DNA from: Ligilactobacillus sp900765635
Lineage (GTDB): Bacteria; Bacillota; Bacilli; Lactobacillales; Lactobacillaceae
DNA length: 64,000 bases
Assembly: GCF_949152225.1 (NCBI RefSeq)
Contig: NZ_CASCJC010000001.1
Span: 62,001 to 126,000 of the forward strand
Reading direction: 5' to 3'
Both the position numbers and the translations under genes were made by a program. The notes beneath the pieces are model-generated. The model saw only the letters and a list, made by a program, of their open reading frames with translations. It searched no databases and was not told the origin of the DNA. Below, piece by piece: positions 33,365 to 41,519 of the stretch. Each line of letters begins with the position of its first letter. Within the stretch, counting starts at the first letter, position 1.

Positions 33365-33925
33365 TTATTTATAATCGTTAGGATCAGCTGCTAATGGTTG
33401 ATACTCATCCATCTGACTATCACGATAATCCCACCACTCATTTTCATAGCCGACAAACCCAGCTCGTGTCATCGCTTGATCTAAGATTTGATAATACTTA
33501 TCTTGTGTAGGCGTGCGCTTAGCATCACGATGGGCTTGAGAACTAAAGTCATCAAATGCAGTTGGCATTTCACATTCGGTTCCATCAGCGAAAGTCAATG
33601 TGACATCAAAGGTAACGCCTTTTTGATGGCTGAAGTTAGGGTTGGGTTTAGCAACAAATTCAGGATCAGGATAAACTTCAAACAGTCGTTCTTGTGCTTT
33701 GACGGGCCGATATGCATCCCAAATTTTGAGACGATAGCCTTGCTTTTTAACAATGTCACTAGCAACAGCAAGTTTTTGTGCAGTTCCTGTTCTTGCAATC
33801 GCCGTAGTAAAATCATAGATAACATGGTTGGTAAAGTTATTAGTTGTGGCGTAACGTAAATCAACGATGATATCTGGATCTAACTTTTGAATATTGCTAA
33901 AACCAGTTAATTTTGGATCGAGCAT
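33365..33925 (-). CDS. VanX-like D-alanyl-D-alanine dipeptidase, M15D family
   Basis: A 186-residue protein, no signal peptide. Family blocks: 'DIIVDLRYATTNNFTN', 'RLKIWDAYRPVKAQERLF', zinc site 'SHQKGVTFDVTLTF' (SxHxxGxxxD), and 'GYENEWWDYRD'. In VanX the last block is E-x-W-H, where His is the third zinc ligand; here it is Asp. Whether this subgroup uses Asp as ligand I cannot tell. In lactobacilli these enzymes recycle D-Ala-D-Ala or dipeptides rather than giving vancomycin resistance. Two AAACGTTT motifs flank the promoter. Confidence 0.85.
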   Translation of the reverse strand: MLDPKLTGFSNIQKLDPDIIVDLRYATTNNFTNHVIYDFTTAIARTGTAQKLAVASDIVKKQGYRLKIWDAYRPVKAQERLFEVYPDPEFVAKPNPNFSHQKGVTFDVTLTFADGTECEMPTAFDDFSSQAHRDAKRTPTQDKYYQILDQAMTRAGFVGYENEWWDYRDSQMDEYQPLAADPNDYK

Positions 33926-34105
33926 ATAAAAAACCTCCTTGTGAAAACGTTTATTTTAGTTAATTATATCACTGTGGTAAACGTTTGTGGTTTATATTTG
34001 ATAGTTTTGATAAAATTTGAGAAATATTATTTGCAATATTACTTAACTTTTTATATTATATGACGTATAATATTATTGAAGATAATAAAAATGGGAGTGA
34101 GTATC

Positions 34106-34687
34106 ATGGATAAAGCAAGGTATCTAGTCGAGCTCGAACAATTATTAGGTGATTTGAACGAAGAAGAACGCCAAGACGCCTTGGAATTTTATGATGAATT
34201 TATCGCAGATGCAAATTTAAAAACTAGAGCAGAGATTGAAGAAAAACTAGGCAGTCCTGACCAATTGAGTCAAAAGATCATTTTTGATTATTTAGGTAGA
34301 ATATCAAAAGAAAAGGACACTACGCAAGAAAAACGACACTTTAGTTTTGGGCGTTTGTGTTTGTGGATAATTGCAATTTTAATTCTAGGACCGCTTGTTT
34401 TTGGGATAATTTGTGCAATCTTAGGTTGTTTATTGGGCTTAGGAATTACCGTTGTTGCAGTGGGTGGTTCAGCCGTTTTAATCTGTGCATTAGCTTTTTA
34501 TACCGGGGTATGGCTTTTGTGGTCTGCACCGTTTATCGGGTGTTTTTATGTCGGTTTGTCGTTTGTGGCTGTAGGTGCGATTTTAGTACTTATTCCGGTA
34601 GCTATTTGGTTTGTGAGATTAGTGGCTAAATGGTGTAAAAATGTTTGGAATCTATTAGTTACTAGAGTTAAACAAATGCGCGCATAA
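34106..34687 (+). CDS. DUF1700-type membrane protein
   Basis: About 193 residues. The N-terminal DUF1700 region ('YLVELEQLLGDLNEEERQDALEFYDEFIADA', 'EEKLGSPDQLSQKIIFDYL') resembles a short helical domain, followed by several membrane helices rich in glycine and valine (about 80-185). ATG 34106 follows GGGAGTGAG. This family occurs with PadR regulators and DUF4097 proteins in envelope-stress operons, as here. Confidence 0.82.
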   Translation: MDKARYLVELEQLLGDLNEEERQDALEFYDEFIADANLKTRAEIEEKLGSPDQLSQKIIFDYLGRISKEKDTTQEKRHFSFGRLCLWIIAILILGPLVFGIICAILGCLLGLGITVVAVGGSAVLICALAFYTGVWLLWSAPFIGCFYVGLSFVAVGAILVLIPVAIWFVRLVAKWCKNVWNLLVTRVKQMRA

Positions 34688-34700
34688 GGAGGAAAAGACG

Positions 34701-35681
34701 ATGAAAAAAACATTTAAATTTGGTTTAGGCGTCTTGATCTTAGGCGTAATTTTGGCCTTGATAGGTGTTTTGTCAGGTCAAAATTTAGGCGTGGTCTTTA
34801 AAGATATGCGTCCGGTTTTATATAGTGATTACAAAAAGAAAAGCTATCACGCATATCGCCAAAACTTAGATGCTACGGCTATCAAAAGTATGACGCTTGA
34901 TTTAAAAAATACGGATCTAACGATTAAACGTGGGGCCAAGTTAGCCTTGAGATATCATAGCTGGGGTTCAAAACCAGATGTCAACATTATTAATGGTAAT
35001 TTAAACATCAAGCAAAGTGGTGAAGATCGTTTTGTCGATAAGCTGTTGGTCTTTTCTTTTGGTGATTGGGAAAATCGCAACAAAGCAGCCAATAAACTAG
35101 AATTGACGATTCCTGAAAACTTTAGTTTAGATGACGTGCGCTTGGTACTTGATAGCGGATATTATAATACCAATGTGATGTTAGACGGATTTAAGGCTAA
35201 AAATATCACGTTAATCGGTTCGAGTTATGCTTTAAAGATTGCTAACAGCAGTTTTGATCAGTTCAATCTTGATTTGAGTGGGACAAATATCACCGTAGCT
35301 AATTCTATTTTGTTGAGTGGGCGGATTACAGTCGATGCTAATTTGTCGGTTAACTCATCTACCTTAAAAGATGTCGCGGTTGTAGGTAATAATGATATCC
35401 AATACAGCAATGTTTCCTTGGATTCAGGGAGCTTGATAAGCGATAGTAGTAATATCAAAATGAGTAATTCAAGTATCGCTAATGGATATCAAATAACTAA
35501 TACAATCGGAACAACGACGGTTTTAAATACGACAGTCGATGGCTACTGGTTGATAGGGGGAGCTAAGAGTGCAAATTTGAATCTTTTTGGCAAAACAGGC
35601 CAAGGAGAATTGACGCAAAATCAAACGACCCCAAATTGTTTGAAGATTACTACGCAAGAAGGTAGGATTAATGTTAAGTAA
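34701..35681 (+). CDS. DUF4097-like beta-helix protein with N-terminal membrane anchor
   Basis: A 326-residue protein with an N-terminal helix (about 7-27). The rest is a repetitive beta pattern ('AIKSMTLDLKNTDLTIKRG', 'KNITLIGSSYALKIANSSF', 'NLDLSGTNITVANS', 'LSVNSSTLKDVAVV', 'SNIKMSNSSI'), as in DUF4097/LiaX-type right-handed beta-helix proteins. It lies 13 bp after the DUF1700 gene. Likely displayed outside the membrane; function in envelope-stress sensing is inferred from LiaX. Confidence 0.75.
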   Translation: MKKTFKFGLGVLILGVILALIGVLSGQNLGVVFKDMRPVLYSDYKKKSYHAYRQNLDATAIKSMTLDLKNTDLTIKRGAKLALRYHSWGSKPDVNIINGNLNIKQSGEDRFVDKLLVFSFGDWENRNKAANKLELTIPENFSLDDVRLVLDSGYYNTNVMLDGFKAKNITLIGSSYALKIANSSFDQFNLDLSGTNITVANSILLSGRITVDANLSVNSSTLKDVAVVGNNDIQYSNVSLDSGSLISDSSNIKMSNSSIANGYQITNTIGTTTVLNTTVDGYWLIGGAKSANLNLFGKTGQGELTQNQTTPNCLKITTQEGRINVK

Positions 35682-35707
35682 ACCAAGATGAAAGGAAGAA
35701 ATTTGCA

Positions 35708-36025
35708 ATGAAAATTCAAGTTACAGCCGATCTCTTGGATGGTTTGGTGTTGGCATTATTAAGTCGCAAAGATTATTACGGTTATGCGTTGACGCAAGAT
35801 ATGCAACAGGCGATCACGATTTCGGAATCGACGATGTATCCGGTGTTGCGACGCTTAAATAAAAATGGTTATCTGACGATTTACGATCAACCATACCAAG
35901 GCAGAAATCGGCGGTATTATCAAATTACAACAAGTGGGAAAGAACATTTACAAAAGATTCATAAGATGTGGGAGGACTATAAAAAAAACATGGATAATGT
36001 TTTTGATGGTCAAGATACACAGTAG
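35708..36025 (+). CDS. PadR-family transcriptional regulator
   Basis: A 105-residue winged-helix protein: 'LLDGLVLALLSRKDYYGYALTQDMQQAITISESTMYPVLRRLNKNGYLTIYDQPYQGRNRRYYQITTSGKEHL'. The small PadR type (PadR-s2). It sits inside the DUF1700/DUF4097/PspC cluster and is presumably its autoregulator. It usually comes first in such operons; here it is third. Confidence 0.92.
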   Translation: MKIQVTADLLDGLVLALLSRKDYYGYALTQDMQQAITISESTMYPVLRRLNKNGYLTIYDQPYQGRNRRYYQITTSGKEHLQKIHKMWEDYKKNMDNVFDGQDTQ

Positions 36026-36039
36026 AGGAGAAAAGCAAA

Positions 36040-36300
36040 ATGAAAAAAAGGTTAACAAAGTCAAAAGATAAAGTTTTAAGTGGTGTTTTTGGTGGGATTG
36101 CAGAATATTTTGGTTGGGATAAAGCGTTGGTAAGAATAATTGGTGCTTTTATAATAATTGTGCCCGGAACAATTATTACAGGAGTTGTACTTTATTTTAT
36201 CGCCGCTTTAGTCATGCCAGATGCTCCAAATGCTAATAACTATCATCGAGCTAATAATGATGATGTTATCGAGGGGCATTTTTATGAAAAAGATGAATAA
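36040..36300 (+). CDS. PspC-domain protein
   Basis: An 86-residue protein: 'KRLTKSKDKVLSGVFGGIAEYFGWDKALVRIIGAFIIIVPG' followed by one membrane helix ('GVVLYFIAALVMP') and an acidic tail. PspC proteins (LiaY-like) bind or sense membrane stress. Last gene of the cluster, followed by the IS remnant 14 bp later. Confidence 0.92.
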   Translation: MKKRLTKSKDKVLSGVFGGIAEYFGWDKALVRIIGAFIIIVPGTIITGVVLYFIAALVMPDAPNANNYHRANNDDVIEGHFYEKDE

Positions 36301-36313
36301 GTAGTAAATTAAA

Positions 36314-36541
36314 GGGCTGGGAAAAAAGTACCAGTCTGGACATAAAAATAGCTGATTGAATTTCTAAAAATGAAATTTGATCAGCTATTTTTCTATTATG
36401 TCTATTTTGGGTTCGTTTTTTTAGGGATTTTATCCCTCTTTTTTGGAATAAATGCCATGATTTTGATATGTTAATCGCCAAAAGTAGTAATCCTAATTCA
36501 TTTCGAACTGCTTTTTCACCTCTAAAATGAACTCGGCGCAC
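36314..36541 (-). pseudogene. Transposase C-terminal remnant (IS1182-like)
   Basis: The minus-strand frame from GTG 36541 reads 'RRVHFRGEKAVRNELGLLLLAINISKSWHLFQKRG', the style of the C terminus of IS1182-type transposases. The rest of the gene is missing, since the left IR sequence follows immediately. The frame runs past the element into pspC, which is coincidental. Confidence 0.6.
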
Positions 36542-36597
36542 GCCAATTTTTTGACGTGAGCCTTTTTTCTATATGAAGCTGAGTTTTTTCCCAGCCC
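36314..36597. mobile_element. 284-bp internally deleted IS element with both terminal inverted repeats
   Basis: GGGCTGGGAAAAAA at 36314-36327 and its inverted copy TTTTTTCCCAGCCC at 36584-36597 bound the element. Inside on the minus strand is the end of a transposase reading frame. Next to the left end is a hairpin (GACATAAAAATAGCTGAT with ATCAGCTATTTTTCTATTATGTC, about 36338-36402) resembling a transcription terminator. The transposase tail recalls the IS1182 family. The element could be mobilised in trans if a full copy exists. No target duplication is obvious. Confidence 0.7.
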
Positions 36598-36854
36598 CTT
36601 TTTGATAAAAATTAACTGTTTAAAGCATTAGAATTATGTAGCTAAAATTAAGTTTTTTTTAAAAATAGTCGATATAATACACTAATAAAAGTTGATAAAT
36701 CAAAGAAAATTCTTTTTTGTCAAAAAATAATACGATTTTGTTTTAATTGCTTAGCTAAAAAATCCGAATTTATTTATATATAATTCATAATTAATTCATT
36801 TTTTTAGAGTACTTTAAAAAGGCAGAGTTATTTTTGGGAGGAAAGAGTGTATAT
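36598..36854. other. AT-rich upstream region of the sulfotransferase gene
   Basis: No ORF is supported. GATATAATAC near 36670-36679 contains a good -10 box (TATAAT) but lacks a strong -35. Otherwise only A/T runs are seen. Confidence 0.4.
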
Positions 36855-38522
36855 ATGACTAAAAAAGTGAATTTGAGCATCATTATATTTTTGGCAGCTA
36901 TTTTAATAGCTGGTGCGGGCTATTTTGGATATCAAGAATATTTGGTCAAGAAAGACTTATTATCTAAAAAACAAATTATTAAAAATATAGGGAGTCACTT
37001 TACAGATACACACTCAAAAGGACAAGATAAGCTGACCGCTACTTATAAGCAAGCTTTAAATGATAAGAGCTACACGGTTCAGAATCCTTATGTTAAGATT
37101 AATCCGTATGAGACATCACCATTAACGGCACTTGTTTTATTTCAAACGGATACTAAAGCTAAGGTGAGTTATACGGTTAAAGGACAAAGTAAGACTACAT
37201 CTTTGACTAATACTGTTAATGAAGGTTATACGACCAAGCATCAAGTGCCAATTGTAGGTTTATATGCTAATTATGAAAATACTGTTCAAATTAAAGTTGA
37301 TTATCAAGATGGACATAGTGAAACTAAGACATTACAGCTAAAGACGGGTTCTTTACCTGAATATTTGGATGAAGATAATATTAAGGTTACCAAAAGCGAT
37401 ACTGCCAAGATGGATATAGGGGATAACAAGTTGACGGTTATTAATCGAACAACCAAAGAACCTTATGCAATCGATTCTGATGGTAAAATTCGTTGGTATT
37501 CGACAAACTGGTCGCAACATACGATTGAACAGCTTAAAAATGGCCATTTATTGCTACAAACTAAGTTAAATAATGAAGCCAAAGCATATAATTATTTACT
37601 AGAACAAGACTATTTAGGACGTGTTTACAAGGAATATAAATTTAATTCAAGTGCAGGTAATAAGGAACAAGCTGGTTATCCGGCTACTGTAATTCATCAT
37701 GATGTAACTGAATTACCAAACGGTGATTTAATCGCAACGGTTAATGATGGTTCGGATAAATATGTTGAAGATACTATCGTGCAAATTTCACACAAGACAG
37801 GAAAAGTTGTTAAAGTTATTGATTTAAAACGACTCTTACCTGCCAAGATGTATTTGAAATATAAAGAAAAAACTGATTCGGGACAATACGATTGGTTACA
37901 TGTTAATGCGGTTGATTATGATAAAAAAGACGGCAGTTTGTTGATTTCTGCACGTAACCAAGATTTAATTATGAAATTAGACTATAAGACTGACCAAATT
38001 GAGTGGATTTATTGCAACAAAGACAAGAAAGAATGGCCACGCAAGTATCGTAAAAAGTTATTGACCCCAACTAAAGGTACCGCCTATACTGGTGGGCAAC
38101 ATGGTATTTATGTTTTGTCAAATGATGGTAAGACAGAAAATATCTTGTTGTATGATAATAATATTGCGGTAACTAACGGTGATAAAGATACTTCTGGCAA
38201 GTATTCACAAGCTATCGAATACAAGATTGATAATGAAAACAAAACAATTACACAGGTTTGGGATTACGGTAAGGAATTAGGTGAAGATAATTTTACTTCG
38301 ATAATTGGCTATGCCCAACGTTTAGATAATCAAAATACATTGATTGATTTTGGTTTCAAAAATCAAGGAGCAGAAAGTAACATCATCGAAGTTACCAAAG
38401 ATGGCCAACAAATCTTCAATGTTACGCTTAAAACATCTGCAGCAGATAAAACGTATGTTTACCGTGCATATCGTTGGGAATTTTATTCAAGCAACTATGT
38501 TTTTGACTTGAATAAGGATTAA
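36855..38522 (+). CDS. Arylsulfate sulfotransferase (ASST family), membrane-anchored
   Basis: A 555-residue protein with an N-terminal signal anchor (about 6-25), so the catalytic part is extracellular. The N-terminal beta domain has 'VKINPYETSPLTALVLFQTDTKAKVSYTVKG', as in ASST N domains. Propeller motifs that match the E. coli AssT active site as I know it: 'HHDVTELPNGDLI', 'DWLHVNAVDYD', 'SARNQD' (arginine) and 'GGQHGIYVL'. It transfers sulfate between phenols without PAPS. No DsbA/DsbB-like partner is adjacent. ATG 36855 lies about 13 nt from GGGAGG, a little far. Confidence 0.85.
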   Translation: MTKKVNLSIIIFLAAILIAGAGYFGYQEYLVKKDLLSKKQIIKNIGSHFTDTHSKGQDKLTATYKQALNDKSYTVQNPYVKINPYETSPLTALVLFQTDTKAKVSYTVKGQSKTTSLTNTVNEGYTTKHQVPIVGLYANYENTVQIKVDYQDGHSETKTLQLKTGSLPEYLDEDNIKVTKSDTAKMDIGDNKLTVINRTTKEPYAIDSDGKIRWYSTNWSQHTIEQLKNGHLLLQTKLNNEAKAYNYLLEQDYLGRVYKEYKFNSSAGNKEQAGYPATVIHHDVTELPNGDLIATVNDGSDKYVEDTIVQISHKTGKVVKVIDLKRLLPAKMYLKYKEKTDSGQYDWLHVNAVDYDKKDGSLLISARNQDLIMKLDYKTDQIEWIYCNKDKKEWPRKYRKKLLTPTKGTAYTGGQHGIYVLSNDGKTENILLYDNNIAVTNGDKDTSGKYSQAIEYKIDNENKTITQVWDYGKELGEDNFTSIIGYAQRLDNQNTLIDFGFKNQGAESNIIEVTKDGQQIFNVTLKTSAADKTYVYRAYRWEFYSSNYVFDLNKD

Positions 38523-38548
38523 TAAATGGTTAGTTTCTACGCTTGTGC

Positions 38549-38554
38549 TATAAT
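38549..38554 (+). promoter_or_regulatory. Extended -10 promoter for the ABM-like gene
   Basis: TTGTGCTATAATG includes TATAAT preceded by TG-n, an extended -10 box; the -35 is weak. Confidence 0.5.
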
Positions 38555-38583
38555 GAACATAGGCAAATGGAAGGGTGATAGAA

Positions 38584-39078
38584 ATGATCAAAAGTTTGAG
38601 TTTGACTATGGGGTCGCGTAAGACATTGGTTCAGATCAAAGAACAAAATAAAGATAGAGATTTGTTATTGTTTAGATGTGCAGATGACCACAGTAAGTAT
38701 TTATTGGCTGATATTTCAGGACAACCTACAATTTTTAACGCAGGTTTAGAGTATCAGGTCAATAAAATGAGTCGCTTTAAAGCTGTTCAAAAAGAAGATT
38801 ACTTTGAATTGCGCTATTTAACACTAGATGAAGATGAACAAAAAGTTTTTAATTCTATGATGGAAGGCTGGCACAGTGAACATACACAACCTTTAGGATT
38901 AGTAGAATCGCTAGTTTTACGTTCTAAATCAAAGAGTTATGAATATTTGTTAATCAATATCTGGCAACATGAACATGATTTCTTAGCATGGAATAGCTCT
39001 AAAAACAACGAACTAATTAATTTTGGCCATGGTGGCAATAAAAAACCTTTGATTTCTGAGTATGTTTTAGCTCAATAA
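38584..39078 (+). CDS. Hypothetical protein, antibiotic-biosynthesis-monooxygenase-like C-terminal part
   Basis: About 164 residues. The C-terminal half ('GLVESLVLRSKSKSYEYLLINIWQHEHDFLAWNSS') resembles the ABM dimeric alpha/beta barrel seen in haem-degrading and quinone-handling proteins, with the usual aromatic 'W..E.DF..W' pattern. The N-terminal half is unfamiliar. ATG 38584 is favoured over GTG 38575 because GGAAGGG would be too close to the latter. Role unknown. Confidence 0.5.
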   Translation: MIKSLSLTMGSRKTLVQIKEQNKDRDLLLFRCADDHSKYLLADISGQPTIFNAGLEYQVNKMSRFKAVQKEDYFELRYLTLDEDEQKVFNSMMEGWHSEHTQPLGLVESLVLRSKSKSYEYLLINIWQHEHDFLAWNSSKNNELINFGHGGNKKPLISEYVLAQ

Positions 39079-39080
39079 TA

Positions 39081-39117
39081 AAAACTGCATGCACTATCAG
39101 GTGCATGCAGTTTTTTT
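39081..39117. terminator. Bidirectional terminator
   Basis: AAAACTGCATGCAC and GTGCATGCAGTTTT pair perfectly around TATCAG, followed by TTT; it lies between convergent genes. Confidence 0.9.
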
Positions 39118-39421
39118 AGTCTTCATTGATATGTTCTTTAAGCTGTTCGAATATACGCATGATGTGTTGATCTGCCAAACTATAAAGTACTTTTTGGCCA
39201 TCACGACGTCCACAAACTAGCCGTGCTTGACGTAAAATTTTTAGCTGGTGTGAGACTGCAGATTGTGAAAGACCAACGGCTTGGGCAATTTCATTTACGG
39301 AAAGCTGGTTGGTAAAAAGAACAGATAATATACGATAACGTGTTTGATCACCAAAAGCCTTGAATATTTCGACACTACGCGCAATTTCTGTTGGGCTTGG
39401 TAATGAGATTTGTTTAGACAT
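39116..39421 (-). CDS. ArsR-family metal-responsive repressor (CzrA/CadC type)
   Basis: About 101 residues: 'EIFKAFGDQTRYRILSVLFTNQLSVNEIAQAVGLSQSAVSHQLKILRQARLVCGRRDGQKVLYSL' is a full ArsR winged helix. The C-terminal helix 'ADQHIMRIFEQLKEHINED' has Asp, His and His/Glu placed as in the alpha5 zinc site of CzrA/SmtB. I start at ATG 39421 with AAAGGA upstream; the longer N-terminal frame covers promoter DNA. It is divergent from the P-type ATPase and likely represses it until zinc, cadmium or cobalt binds. Confidence 0.9.
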   Translation of the reverse strand: MSKQISLPSPTEIARSVEIFKAFGDQTRYRILSVLFTNQLSVNEIAQAVGLSQSAVSHQLKILRQARLVCGRRDGQKVLYSLADQHIMRIFEQLKEHINED

Positions 39422-39538
39422 GGCTGCCCAGTTCCTTTCGTTAAGTCTTTTTCTTAATTTTAAGGCAAAATCAAATAAACCGCAAATTCTAAAAAGCATT
39501 GTTGTCAATTGTAAAAGGTGATATACTATGATTGAAGA

Positions 39539-39556
39539 TATGAACATATATTCATA
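39539..39556. promoter_or_regulatory. ArsR/CzrA-type operator
   Basis: TATGAACATATATTCATA is an 18-bp dyad with one mismatch pair, closely matching the TGAA-rich operators of CzrA/CadC repressors. It lies between the divergent repressor and ATPase genes, just upstream of the ATPase ribosome binding site. Confidence 0.65.
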
Positions 39557-39570
39557 AGAAGGTGAGAGAC

Positions 39571-41445
39571 ATGAAAAATGTTTTAGTAGAATTAGAACAA
39601 GATGAAAAGAAAGTACTTTTAGAAAGTGCAGCTAGTTTGGTTTTATTAGCTTTTGGTTTAGTTAATTCGGGGATGTGGCAATTACTTTTATGTTTAGTGG
39701 CGTATTTGATTAGTGGGTTTGCTATATTAAAAGAAGCTATTGAAGATTTGAGTAAAGGTGAATTTTTTGGTGAAACATTACTGATGAGTATTGCAACGTT
39801 AGGAGCTTTCGCTATTCAACAATATCCTGAAGCCGTAGCGGTAATGTTGTTTTATCGTTTAGGTGAAATGTTTCAAGATATTGCGGTGAAAAGGTCGAAA
39901 CGTTCGATAACCAAGTTGTTAGATGTGCGCCCTCAAGTTGCTAATATTAAAACAAAAGATAAAGTGTGCAAAGTAGCTGCTAAAGATGTTGCGGTAGGAC
40001 AAGTCATCGAAGTTAAACCTGGTGAAAAGATTGCGTTAGATGGAATCGTAATCGCAGGCGAAAGTTATTTAAATACAGCGGCATTAACGGGAGAAAGTAC
40101 GCCTAGATTTGTACGCCAAGGACAAGAAGTTTTAAGTGGAATGATTGCGTTAGATGGGCGTTTGGAAGTTAAAGTTCAAAAAGCTTATGAAGATTCAGCT
40201 ATTGCCAAAATCTTGGAGCTTGTGCAAAATGCGAGCGAAAAAAAGGCTGTTACAGAAAATTTCATTACGCGTTTTTCTAAAATTTATACACCATTAGTAG
40301 TTTTGGGAGCAGTAATCTTAGGCTTGGGAGTACCATTGTTTACTCAACAAGAATTTGCATCTTGGATCTATCGGGCTTTAGTTTTCTTAGTTATCTCTTG
40401 CCCATGTGCGTTAGTATTATCGATTCCATTGAGCTTTTTTGGAGGGATTGGAGCTGCTTCGAGTGCAGGTGTTTTAGTCAAAGGTGGTAATTATTTAGAA
40501 GCATTGACTGCTTTGAAAATTGTAGCTTTTGATAAAACCGGAACGTTGACTAAAGGAAAATTTTCAGTTAGCGCGGTTTGTCCGAGTCAAAACACGACCA
40601 AAGAAGAACTTTTGCGCTGTGTAGCGACAGCAGAACAATCCTCACTTCATCCAATTGGCCAATGCATTTGGCAATATTGCCAGTCTCAAGCAATAGCACC
40701 TTATAACAGCATGGTTGTTAACGAACTTGCTGGATTAGGCGTGATTGTGCAAACACCATACGGAGTTATTAGTGCGGGGAATATCAAATTGATGGCCAAG
40801 CAAAAGATAGATTTGATGGATGAACAAAAATGTGAAAATACAGCAGTTTATGTTGCTAAAGATCAGGAATTTTTAGGCCGAATCGAATTATCCGATACAC
40901 TTAAAAATGATGCTAAGGCTGCTTTGGTAGGTTTAAAAGAGCTAGGAATTGCTAAACTAGTGATGTTGACTGGAGATAAAAAAGAGCCTAGTCAATTATT
41001 GGCAAAGCAGGCAGGAATTGATGAAGTTTATGCACAATTATTGCCGGCTGAAAAGTTAAAATGGTTGGAACGTTTTAAATATAACCTGGGAAATAATGAA
41101 AAAATTGCCTTTGTTGGCGATGGTATTAATGATACTCCAGTCTTAGCAAGGGCAGATGTTGGAATTGCAATGGGTGGATTAGGTGCAGATGCGGCTATTG
41201 AAGCAGCAGATGTCGTTTTGATGTCTGATGAACCAAGTGCATTAGTACGAGTAATCAAGATTGCTAAGAAAACAAAACGCATTGTTTGGGAAAATATAGC
41301 TTTGGCTTTGTGTGTGAAAGGATTTTTCTTACTATTAGGAGCCTTTGGAATTGCGACTATGTGGGAAGCTGTTTTCTCAGATGTTGGCGTGACGTTATTG
41401 GCAGTTTTAAATGCGTTGCGCTTGTTGTATCGTTTAGATAAATAA
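39571..41445 (+). CDS. Heavy-metal P1B-type ATPase (Cd/Zn/Co exporter)
   Basis: A 624-residue protein. Motifs in order: 'ALTGES', the metal site 'ISCPCALVLSIP' in TM6, phosphorylation site 'FDKTGTLTKG', 'SSLHPIGQ' (HP locus), 'MLTGDKK' and 'VGDGINDTPVLARADVGIAMG'. There is no N-terminal HMA metal-binding domain; the protein begins straight into the first membrane helices. This fits Zn/Cd/Co exporters of lactobacilli. ATG 39571 follows AAGGTGAG. Divergent from its ArsR regulator. Confidence 0.93.
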   Translation: MKNVLVELEQDEKKVLLESAASLVLLAFGLVNSGMWQLLLCLVAYLISGFAILKEAIEDLSKGEFFGETLLMSIATLGAFAIQQYPEAVAVMLFYRLGEMFQDIAVKRSKRSITKLLDVRPQVANIKTKDKVCKVAAKDVAVGQVIEVKPGEKIALDGIVIAGESYLNTAALTGESTPRFVRQGQEVLSGMIALDGRLEVKVQKAYEDSAIAKILELVQNASEKKAVTENFITRFSKIYTPLVVLGAVILGLGVPLFTQQEFASWIYRALVFLVISCPCALVLSIPLSFFGGIGAASSAGVLVKGGNYLEALTALKIVAFDKTGTLTKGKFSVSAVCPSQNTTKEELLRCVATAEQSSLHPIGQCIWQYCQSQAIAPYNSMVVNELAGLGVIVQTPYGVISAGNIKLMAKQKIDLMDEQKCENTAVYVAKDQEFLGRIELSDTLKNDAKAALVGLKELGIAKLVMLTGDKKEPSQLLAKQAGIDEVYAQLLPAEKLKWLERFKYNLGNNEKIAFVGDGINDTPVLARADVGIAMGGLGADAAIEAADVVLMSDEPSALVRVIKIAKKTKRIVWENIALALCVKGFFLLLGAFGIATMWEAVFSDVGVTLLAVLNALRLLYRLDK

Positions 41446-41474
41446 TAAGTTAATTTAAGTTATAATTTTGCTGT

Positions 41475-41519
41475 AAAAAAAGTGAACGCCACAGTTTAGG
41501 TTGTGGCGTTCACTTTTTT
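41475..41519. terminator. Bidirectional terminator
   Basis: AAAAAAGTGAACGCCACA and TGTGGCGTTCACTTTTTT are perfect inverted arms, between convergent genes. Confidence 0.9.

Noticed and set aside
33488..33859. 123-codon plus-strand frame opposite the VanX-like gene
   Set aside because: Antisense shadow; the minus-strand gene has a ribosome binding site and conserved motifs.
33926..34000. Two AAACGTTT motifs upstream of the VanX-like gene as cre sites
   Set aside because: Each matches only half of the CcpA consensus; kept only as a remark.
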